From NCBI GenBank assembly GCA_029251085.1, contig JAQXDZ010000102.1, forward strand, positions 62,001 through 126,000: a stretch of 64,000 nt of DNA, written 5' to 3'. The notes beneath the pieces were generated by a model. The model saw only the letters and a program-made list of their open reading frames with translations, searched no databases and was not told the origin of the DNA. Source of the DNA: Mariniblastus sp. Its GTDB lineage: Bacteria; Planctomycetota; Planctomycetia; Pirellulales; Pirellulaceae. Below are positions 1 through 7,844 of the stretch, piece by piece (position 1 is the stretch's first letter; the number at the start of each line of letters is the position of its first letter). Both the position numbers and the translations under genes were made by a program.

Positions 1-1314
1 TTGCTCCGACCAATATTGTTGCCCCTCGCGTCGTTTTGGCTGTTTCTTTTTGAGTGCCTTCTTCGCTTTCCGTAAGCCAACATCTTTGGTGTCCTCCGGA
101 ATTTGATCGTACTTTTCTTTCCACTTTAGAATTTTCACATCGTCTTCGTGAGGCAATGCAAAAACATACCCGCGGTCGTCAAATTGCGGTCGCCCTGCCC
201 TGCCAAACATCTGATGCACCGAACTTGGCTCGATCAACTTCATTTTGCCACGGGGACCTTTGATCAAGGTTGGCAACACAACACTCCGCGCGGGCAAATT
301 GATACCCGCCGCAAGCGTTTCAGTACACACGCACACACTGAGTAATTTTTCCTGGAATAACTCTTCAACAATTTTTCGGTATCTTGGAAGAACTCCCGCA
401 TGATGTACGCCAATGCCGCGCACCAAAATTTGCTTTAGCTTAGGACCAACACCCTGAGACCAGTCGAATTGGCTCAAGCGATCACTTAATAATTTTCGTT
501 GTTCTTGATCAACGCACTTCTTTCCTTTAAGCGTTTCGGCAAGAGTCCAGCATTGCTCGCGATTAAAACAAAACAGCAACAACGGTGTGTAACGCGCATC
601 TTCTTGACCTTGAAACATCGCCTCAATTTGATCCGGGAGAATCTTATCCTCTATCCAATGGTAGGATAGTGGAACCTTTCGATCACTACTCTCAACCAGT
701 TTCAAATTGCGGCGATGCACCCGGTTCAACCACATCGCAAATTCGCGAGAGTTTCCGACTGTCGCCGAAAGTAACAGCGTCTTGATATGCGATGGCAGCA
801 ATCCCAAGCCAAATTCCCACACGATCCCTCGTTCTGGATCGTTGAAACTATGGAACTCGTCCATTACGACGGCCCAAACATTTTCAAAATCAAAGGCCTC
901 CGGGTGCAGCAAACGGTTTAGCAGTATCTCCGCGACAACAACCTGAATTTTCGCGTTTGGATTCACCTTACGGCTGCCGGTCACCAACCCAACATCGTCA
1001 GCAGAAAACCCCCATTCCACAACGGTTTTTTGAATGTCGCGGAATTTCTGATCCGTCAATGCAATCAAAGGCGTGGTATAGTAGGCCGTTTTTCCAAGCT
1101 TGAGTGCTTCGAAAAGGGCGGCTTCAGCTATTAATGTTTTCCCCGTCCCCGTGGGCGCACAGACCAGCACCCCCTGATCCGATGTAAACCACGAAAGTAA
1201 CGCCTCTTCCTGTACCGGGTAGGGTTCGAATACCAATTGATCGAAATACAATTCTGCAATTTCGTCGCGACGGTCTTGTAATTCATCCGTTGAAATAGCG
1301 GGCTCCACTGACAT
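1..1314 (-). CDS. Ski2-like DEAD/DEAH-box RNA helicase, partial (runs off the window start)
   Basis: Reverse-strand translation from ATG at 1314: [42 protein letters not shown]...[23 protein letters not shown]...VVMDEFHSF...LLLSATVGN...[22 protein letters not shown]...[14 protein letters not shown]. Walker A, DExH, SAT and Ski2-type HHAG motifs. Absent from the ORF track because it is truncated. Confidence 0.88.
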   Translation of the reverse strand, partial: MSVEPAISTDELQDRRDEIAELYFDQLVFEPYPVQEEALLSWFTSDQGVLVCAPTGTGKTLIAEAALFEALKLGKTAYYTTPLIALTDQKFRDIQKTVVEWGFSADDVGLVTGSRKVNPNAKIQVVVAEILLNRLLHPEAFDFENVWAVVMDEFHSFNDPERGIVWEFGLGLLPSHIKTLLLSATVGNSREFAMWLNRVHRRNLKLVESSDRKVPLSYHWIEDKILPDQIEAMFQGQEDARYTPLLLFCFNREQCWTLAETLKGKKCVDQEQRKLLSDRLSQFDWSQGVGPKLKQILVRGIGVHHAGVLPRYRKIVEELFQEKLLSVCVCTETLAAGINLPARSVVLPTLIKGPRGKMKLIEPSSVHQMFGRAGRPQFDDRGYVFALPHEDDVKILKWKEKYDQIPEDTKDVGLRKAKKALKKKQPKRREGQQYWSEQ

Positions 1315-1924
1315 CAGGCTGTTATCAAATTGATTGCGTCAACAATTACAACTGATTGTTACGACCTTGCCAGCAGTTGCAACTGCTGTCGGATTCGACT
1401 CCAAATTTTCAGGAGTATTATTGAATCACTGCATAAATGACAACAATCGTCTCCTCGCCAGTTCCTTTGGCACTTCTTTTGCTCAATCAACCATTGCGTC
1501 TGACCAATCCCGGTCAGGAATTGATATTTACCAACGAACAGAAAGGAATGTTGATGTCACGTCGAACCAAACCAAAACGAATCATAAATTTCTTGGGTGC
1601 TTTTCTATTAGAGACCATCGCCGTAGCGATGTTTTTATTTCTCTTTTTACAGGCTCGCGCTGAAAGACAAAAATCATCCCATCTCGAAAGAGGCCGATTC
1701 CCCTTCATTCAAGAAATTACACAGCAATTGAATGTTTCTGGAATTGAGCGATGGAGTTGTTTGTCAAAAACCCAATAGAACCAATCAATCTGAATCAGAT
1801 TTTCTCAAAATGAAAATGTTACTCAAGAAGATTAATGCTCAATTAAGATTCGATTTGGAAAAAGAGTTTTCAAGAATCTCTAACCATTTTACTGATCGTT
1901 TTGTTTCATTCGAAAACAAACAAC

Positions 1925-3331
1925 CTATGCAATGATGTCTTTAATCACATTGCCATAAACATCCGTCAATCGAAAATCCCGTCCGGCGTAACGATACGTC
2001 AGCTCTTCATGATTGAGCCCCAATAGATGCAAAATGGTAGCATGCCAATCGTGAATGTGGCACTTTCCATCTACTGCGACCGCCCCTAATTCGTCAGTCC
2101 CTCCGTAGCTAAAGCCGCCCTTCACACCTCCGCCAGCCATCCACGTTGTGTACCCTTTATTATTATGATCCCTGCCGTCACCACCTTGCGCGTAGGGAGT
2201 GCGTCCAAATTCGCCAGCCCAGATCACCAGCGTTTCGTCAAGCAATCCGCGACGTTGAAGATCCTCAAGTAGTCCCGCAATTGGTTTGTCAATTTGATTA
2301 CAGAGCTGAGGTAATCGAGTTGTCATATTGAAATGGGTGTCCCAGTTATCGTGTGAAATTTCAATAAATCGCACACCCGACTCAGACATGCGTCGAGCAA
2401 GTAAACACTGCTTTCCAAATTTATCAGTTTCACCTTGACCAATTCCGTACAGGTCAAGCGTTTTCTGATCTTCCTTGGATAGGTCAAGCAAGTCTGGCAT
2501 TTCCGCTTGCATCCGAAATGCAAGTTCATACGATTCGATGACTCCCTCAACACCGGGGTGCTCTTCTTCCCGACGAAGCTTTTCTTGATTTAGCTTCTGA
2601 ATAAAATCAAGCTGCTGTCGTTGCTGCCGCGTGTTCAGACGTGGGTTGGCAATATCTGGAATGCCTCCCCCCGTACTCTGACCTCGCATCCTTCCCCCCC
2701 CACGAGAGCCGCCTAGCTTCGTTCCTTGATAAATGGCAGGCAGAAAAGAGCTACCATAAGTTTGGGCATTTCCAGCTCCAGGATTAACTGAAACAAAACC
2801 AGGCATGCTGTCATTCTCCGTTCCCAAACCATAAAGAGTCCAAGCACCCAACGAAGGCCGAACAAATTGTGCATTACCCGTATGCATTTGAGTCAATGCG
2901 CGTGGGTGAACTGGAAGATCAGTGTTCATCCCTTTTAATAAACAAAGCTTATCCGCCTGTTTACCGAGGGCTGGAAACAACTCTGAAATGCGCAGACCAC
3001 TTTCTCCGCAGGCAGGAAAATCCCAGGGAGACTTCAGAATTGAACCGCGAAACTTCCCTGTTTTTCCATGGTTTTTGATTAACTCAGGTTTGTAGTCAAA
3101 CGTATCGACGTGAGACGGACCGCCTCGCATACAGAGAAAAATTACGCGTTTGGCTTTGGTTGGAAAGTGTGGATCTTTCATGGCAAGTGGATTTCTGTTC
3201 CCACTCTTGTCGTCACGCGCTTTTGCCAGAGTTGCTAATGACGAAAAAGCGAGGAACCCAAATCCAGACGATACTGTTTTCAACAACGCGCGTCTTGATA
3301 GGAACTGCGAAGGATTAATTTCTGTATTCAT
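1925..3331 (-). CDS. DUF1501 family protein with Tat-like signal
   Basis: MNTEINPSQFLSRRALLKTVSSGFG...; CMRGGPSHVDTFDYKP, GEFGRTPYAQGGDGRDHN, HDWHATILHLLGL; the ATG at 3331 is preceded by an AGGAGAGA ribosome-binding site; paired with an upstream DUF1549/1553 gene. Confidence 0.9.
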   Translation of the reverse strand: MNTEINPSQFLSRRALLKTVSSGFGFLAFSSLATLAKARDDKSGNRNPLAMKDPHFPTKAKRVIFLCMRGGPSHVDTFDYKPELIKNHGKTGKFRGSILKSPWDFPACGESGLRISELFPALGKQADKLCLLKGMNTDLPVHPRALTQMHTGNAQFVRPSLGAWTLYGLGTENDSMPGFVSVNPGAGNAQTYGSSFLPAIYQGTKLGGSRGGGRMRGQSTGGGIPDIANPRLNTRQQRQQLDFIQKLNQEKLRREEEHPGVEGVIESYELAFRMQAEMPDLLDLSKEDQKTLDLYGIGQGETDKFGKQCLLARRMSESGVRFIEISHDNWDTHFNMTTRLPQLCNQIDKPIAGLLEDLQRRGLLDETLVIWAGEFGRTPYAQGGDGRDHNNKGYTTWMAGGGVKGGFSYGGTDELGAVAVDGKCHIHDWHATILHLLGLNHEELTYRYAGRDFRLTDVYGNVIKDIIA

Positions 3332-3379
3332 CACGGTCTCTCCTTTTCTACTTTCCACTCACCTAGGTAAAACTGAACT

Positions 3380-3434
3380 CGTTCTAATTAAAAGCGTTCT
3401 AATTAAAAGCGTTCTAATTAAAAACGTTCTAATT
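3380..3434. repeat. 15-bp tandem repeat (cgttctaattaaaag, about 3.7 copies) spanning the stop codon of the 3429-6059 gene
   Basis: Copies at 3380-3394, 3395-3409, 3410-3424 (one mismatch) and partial 3425-3434, read directly. Confidence 0.95.
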
Positions 3435-6059
3435 GACAAAGCGAAACTCTGCCGATGCCAGGATCCCCTGACACAAAGCACTTAGCTTCTGAACATTTGA
3501 CGATGGGCCAAACCGACTTCGACTTGTCTCAAAATTACGATAAAACGATTCGGCCGCCCGCAATTCCGTGCTATTCGCCCGCCGTCCAAAAGCGAGTAAA
3601 AACGCCAACTTAATTTGATCCTTGATTTGACTTTCTTCTTTGATCAAACGAGTCGCCATCTTGTCGGCTTGTTGAATTACAAATTGATTATTCAAAAAAT
3701 AGAGTCCCTGATCGGGCGTATTTGAAGTCTCCCGAACCCCAATCACCATGCTTGATTCAGCGAAATCAAACACCTCCATCGACCGCGTTACGTTGTCACG
3801 AATCACAGGTAAATAGACACTGCGATAAAGTACCGGTTGGTCAATTTTTGCCAGTGATGGGGAAGCTGTTGAGGTAGATCCCTGCATCCCTCCATTACGT
3901 TTCATTCTTGAACGACCACCCGGACTGCGACTGGGAAGTCCAGTTTTGACATCGGGATTGGATGAGCCAATCGTGGATATCAATACACCATCCCTAACCA
4001 AAGCCGTTCCTATTTCTGAAACTAAGGATCCCCGAGGTCGATCAGGATCTAGATCTCCGCTAATTCTTAAGATTGAATCACGCAAAACCTCTGCTTCCAA
4101 CCGCCGCGGTTCCATTCTCCAAATGAATTGATTCTCTGGATCGGCTTGGAAACTGGACGCACTGAATTCAGAATCAGATCGATAAATCCTCGACGTCGCA
4201 ATTTTCCGAATCAGCGTCTTCACACTCCAGTCGTTGTTCTGAAAATCAAGTGCCAAGTAATCTAGTAATTCAGGGTGCGTTGGAGCCAGTCCTGTGGCTC
4301 CAAAGTTTTCCGGCGACCTGACAATCCCATTGCCAAACATATGCTGCCAGACACGATTAACCATCACGCGTGCGCTGAGAGGATTGTCATCACTTGCCAT
4401 CCACCTTCCTAACTCTAAACGCCCAGACGCTTTGGCTGGAATCGAAGCTGGCTCATCAATCAGGACTTGGGGAAAACCTCGCTTGATTTCTTGAGCAGGT
4501 TTGTCAAACTCTCCCCGCACAAGCAAACGCGCGTTTTCAGGCCGCGACTTTGTCTGCACTCCCATGAAATAGGTATATGGATTCCCCTGATCATCGTATT
4601 GCTGTATTTTCGCTCTCAATCCACCCACCACCGCAGAAAGCCTGGCGATATTGGCAAAGGAAGCCTGCGAATTGCTCGATTTATCACCTTGACGCTGAGC
4701 CCGTCTGGCTGCTTGTGCTTCTCTTAACTCCCTCTGTTTTTCAGACAACTGAGACTTTAGCCCAGCCAACTGACTCGCGGGAATCCGCTTGTCAAAAGGA
4801 TTCAGATCGTCTGTTGGCAAAACCAGCAAATTGCTGGGGTGCCGATTTTGCAAGGTATCAATCGTCCCATAATGCGTTGTCGTGCTGTTGAAAATACCCG
4901 CCATCGCATAGTAGTCAGCTTGGGGAATCGGATCAAACTTATGATCATGGCAGCGAGCACAAGCAACGGACACCCCGAGAATCACGCGAGTGGCGACGTC
5001 GATTTGCTCATCAATCAAATCGTGATTGAACTGACGGCTATTTTGTTCAGTTAATGTCTTCGGACCGAGCGCCAGGAATCCAGTCGCGACAAGATTTTCA
5101 GACCATTGCCGATCAGTTTTTACCGGCAACAGATCACCGGCAATTTGTTGTTCGATGAATTCGTTGTAAGGCTTGTCAGAATTGAAAGCGTCAATTACGT
5201 AATCGCGGTACCGCCACGCTTGAGGGTAGGTAAGATTCAATTCCTTCCCGGTCGACTCGGCATATCGAGCGACATCAAGCCAATGTCGCCCCCAACGCTC
5301 ACCAAATTCATCCTTCGCCAACAGGGAATCTACAATATGTAAAATTGCCTGTTCGCGATCTTGATCCCAACGTTTTTCGAGCCACTGAATTTGCTCGGGG
5401 GTCGGAGGCAAACCAATCAAGTCGAATGACAATCGTCGCAAAAATATTGTCGCCTCGGCATCTTTCGAGGGCGTTAATTCTTGCCGCTCCAGTCCATGCA
5501 GAATAAACCGATCAATATCCGAAATTGGCCACTCCTGATTTTTTACCGCGGGCGGTGAGTAAAAAACAGGTTTTTGGAAGGCCCAAAACTGACGGCCTTT
5601 CTCAATTTCCTCCGGGGTAATACTTGTGTTGATTTTACTTTCTTTAAGAACGCGTGGATCCGGCGCTCCCATTTCAATCCACTTACGGAAATCAGCAATA
5701 ATCTCATCTGACAATTTTTTTCGCGGCGGCATTTTATAATCTTCATGATTGATCGCGCTCCACAGCGAACTTTCATCGAGATTCCCAGGAACAATCGCAG
5801 GCCCGGAGTCGCCGCCGCTCAACGCTCCCAGTTTCGTGTCCAACCACAATCCACCTTTGACCTGGCTTCGTGTTGAATGACAGCTATAACATTCACGGAC
5901 CAGTACAGGGCGAATCTTTGTTTCAAAAAATTTCGTTTGATCAGCAGTCAATGCGACAGACTCTACTTCCATCTGCTGAGCTTCGAGTCTCTGCGATGTC
6001 CCCATCGCAAATACCATGAGGATCCATAACTTAGTGAACCGTTTTTTTTGAATGATCAT
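3429..6059 (-). CDS. PSCyt1/DUF1549/DUF1553 planctomycete cytochrome-like protein
   Basis: 876 aa; signal peptide; heme-type CYSCH near the N-terminus and CARCHDHKFDPI; FGERWGRHWLDVARYAEST; NPLSARVMVNRVWQHMFG. Confidence 0.92.
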   Translation of the reverse strand: MIIQKKRFTKLWILMVFAMGTSQRLEAQQMEVESVALTADQTKFFETKIRPVLVRECYSCHSTRSQVKGGLWLDTKLGALSGGDSGPAIVPGNLDESSLWSAINHEDYKMPPRKKLSDEIIADFRKWIEMGAPDPRVLKESKINTSITPEEIEKGRQFWAFQKPVFYSPPAVKNQEWPISDIDRFILHGLERQELTPSKDAEATIFLRRLSFDLIGLPPTPEQIQWLEKRWDQDREQAILHIVDSLLAKDEFGERWGRHWLDVARYAESTGKELNLTYPQAWRYRDYVIDAFNSDKPYNEFIEQQIAGDLLPVKTDRQWSENLVATGFLALGPKTLTEQNSRQFNHDLIDEQIDVATRVILGVSVACARCHDHKFDPIPQADYYAMAGIFNSTTTHYGTIDTLQNRHPSNLLVLPTDDLNPFDKRIPASQLAGLKSQLSEKQRELREAQAARRAQRQGDKSSNSQASFANIARLSAVVGGLRAKIQQYDDQGNPYTYFMGVQTKSRPENARLLVRGEFDKPAQEIKRGFPQVLIDEPASIPAKASGRLELGRWMASDDNPLSARVMVNRVWQHMFGNGIVRSPENFGATGLAPTHPELLDYLALDFQNNDWSVKTLIRKIATSRIYRSDSEFSASSFQADPENQFIWRMEPRRLEAEVLRDSILRISGDLDPDRPRGSLVSEIGTALVRDGVLISTIGSSNPDVKTGLPSRSPGGRSRMKRNGGMQGSTSTASPSLAKIDQPVLYRSVYLPVIRDNVTRSMEVFDFAESSMVIGVRETSNTPDQGLYFLNNQFVIQQADKMATRLIKEESQIKDQIKLAFLLAFGRRANSTELRAAESFYRNFETSRSRFGPSSNVQKLSALCQGILASAEFRFVN

Positions 6060-6157
6060 TTCATCTCCCTAAGAAACCTCGCCGCCAAGGGCTCGTTGAC
6101 TCTAATGTTTTATCGTCCTTTTGAGCTTCCTTGGCACTGAAAAATCTCGGCAACCGT

Positions 6158-6970
6158 CTATTTTTTTCGCCGACTCTGGTCGCCAGCTCGCGCCTTCTCG
6201 CTGCTTCGCGTCTTTCCCCTGCTCCGGGCGTTCTCCCTGTCCTGACCACTCTTGCCGCGATGTTCCATTTCGGGTTTTCCTCGCCTTGCGTTACCTTGGT
6301 GGCGTTCCGATTGATGCGAGGACTTTAAATCTCTCCCCCTGCGTTGACTTTGAGGACCACGCTCCATTTCACGAGAAGGCCCCCCACGATGTCCACGCTG
6401 ATCAGCCTTTGGCCGAGACCGTCCCATTTCCGGCCTCCGGGGGGAGTCTGAGTTTTCCCCTCGCATCTCTCGAGAGAAGCTACCCGGGCCTCTTCGTTGT
6501 CCAGCATCTTCGCGGGTCGATGAAGGCCGACCACGATGCCCGCCCTCCACGTTTCGCTGGGGACCTCGATGTCCAGTCGATGGACGGCCATCTCGACGAT
6601 TCGATTCAGATTGGCCTCGGCGATACTGAGCACCGTGATCACGACCAGTCCTTCCATGATCACCTCGCGAATCAGAATGTCTCTGCATCCTCTCCGATGA
6701 ACGATGGGGAACATTTTCCTTTCTTGGATGAGATTCTTGACCACTACGACCTCTCTCTTGACCTCGATTTGATCTCGAGTGCATCTCCTCACGACGTTCT
6801 TGTTTACCTTTCGAATCATCCGCAGATTTTTTCGATCGCTTTGATTCTACTTTCGCAGGTGGCGTCTTTTTTGAATCGCGTTTTTTTCGTCCACTGGATT
6901 GAGCAAACAATTCTGATGCGCCCAAAGTCACACCCAACACCAATCCAAGTACCAGAAAAATGTTTTTCAT
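6158..6970 (-). CDS. Secreted Arg/Gly/Ser-rich low-complexity basic protein
   Basis: 270 aa; signal peptide MKNIFLVLGLVLGVTLGASELFAQSSG, then an R/G/S/H/E-rich body; codirectional with 3429-6059. Confidence 0.65.
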   Translation of the reverse strand: MKNIFLVLGLVLGVTLGASELFAQSSGRKKRDSKKTPPAKVESKRSKKSADDSKGKQERREEMHSRSNRGQERGRSGQESHPRKENVPHRSSERMQRHSDSRGDHGRTGRDHGAQYRRGQSESNRRDGRPSTGHRGPQRNVEGGHRGRPSSTREDAGQRRGPGSFSREMRGENSDSPRRPEMGRSRPKADQRGHRGGPSREMERGPQSQRRGRDLKSSHQSERHQGNARRGKPEMEHRGKSGQDRENARSRGKTRSSEKARAGDQSRRKK

Positions 6971-7202
6971 TGCAGTATCCCACTCGTTTAGAAAATTGTT
7001 TCGTTAACCCAACATCCCTATCTTGAGCACGCGAACAAACAGAATAAAAGACAGTAAAATTCTTCAAATATGAATATATATGAGGAACTAAACGGCGGCG
7101 GAGGTTTTTAAGCAATAGAATTAATTTGCAGATTATTGCCCAGGGATGTCCCTGTCCTCTGTTTTTTGCGTGCCAAACTAATAGGACGTAATCGAGCTAA
7201 TC

Positions 7203-7844
7203 ATGGTTGACGAACAACTGCTGCCAGTCCGCGACGAAATTGTAGACGCACTTAAACGGGACCGCGAAGAAGCCCTCGCCGAGTACTTTTCAATAGTCCA
7301 AGGTCGTTTGAAACGAATCGTTAACTTTCGCCTTGACTATCGCCTAAGCGGACGGGTCTCTGAGTCCGATGTAATTCAGGAAACCTACGTTCGCGCCGCC
7401 AAACGAATCGACAGCTTCCTTGACAAGGACGACATGCCATTCTTTGTCTGGCTACGCTTAGAAGTCAATCAAAAACTACACGAAATCCACCGCCACCATT
7501 TTGGAGCAGAAAAAAGAGATATCCGAAAAGAAATCAAACTCGGCCAAACGAATGATTCAGGCAAAACCTCGATGGCATTAGCCGCCCACATCGTCGCGCA
7601 ACTGACATCACCCAGTCGCTTGATCGAACGTGCCGAGCAAATTTCAATTTTGGAGAAAACGTTGGCAGAGATGAATGAATTAGATCGCGAAGTAATTGCG
7701 CTCCGACATTTTGAAGAACTTTCAAATATTGAAACTGCTGAAATTTTGGCGATCGAACCATCCGCCGCAAGCAAGAGGTACTTGCGAGCACTGAAGAAAC
7801 TTCGAGAGATCATGGAAACTGCAAAGGGACACAATGGTAGCTAA
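7203..7844 (+). CDS. ECF-type sigma-70 family RNA polymerase sigma factor
   Basis: 213 aa; VSESDVIQETYVRAAKRIDSF (region 2) and ELDREVIALRHFEELSNIETAEILAIEPSAASKRYLRALKKLREI (region 4). Confidence 0.93.
   Translation: MVDEQLLPVRDEIVDALKRDREEALAEYFSIVQGRLKRIVNFRLDYRLSGRVSESDVIQETYVRAAKRIDSFLDKDDMPFFVWLRLEVNQKLHEIHRHHFGAEKRDIRKEIKLGQTNDSGKTSMALAAHIVAQLTSPSRLIERAEQISILEKTLAEMNELDREVIALRHFEELSNIETAEILAIEPSAASKRYLRALKKLREIMETAKGHNGS

Noticed and set aside
1437-1778. 113-aa plus ORF with a hydrophobic segment (IINFLGAFLLETIAVAMFLFLFLQ)
   Set aside because: Could be a small membrane protein, but the start, coding composition and family are not supportable from sequence alone.
3380-3434. CRISPR-like repeat
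   Set aside because: Direct 15-bp tandem units without spacers; not a CRISPR array. No CRISPR or cas genes seen in the window.
6325-6819. 164-aa minus-strand ORF in another frame
   Set aside because: Lies inside 6158-6970; no signal peptide or family resemblance.
6121-7026. 301-aa plus-strand ORF
   Set aside because: Antisense to the Arg-rich secreted protein; likely a by-product of skewed codon composition. The minus frame has a signal peptide and operon context.
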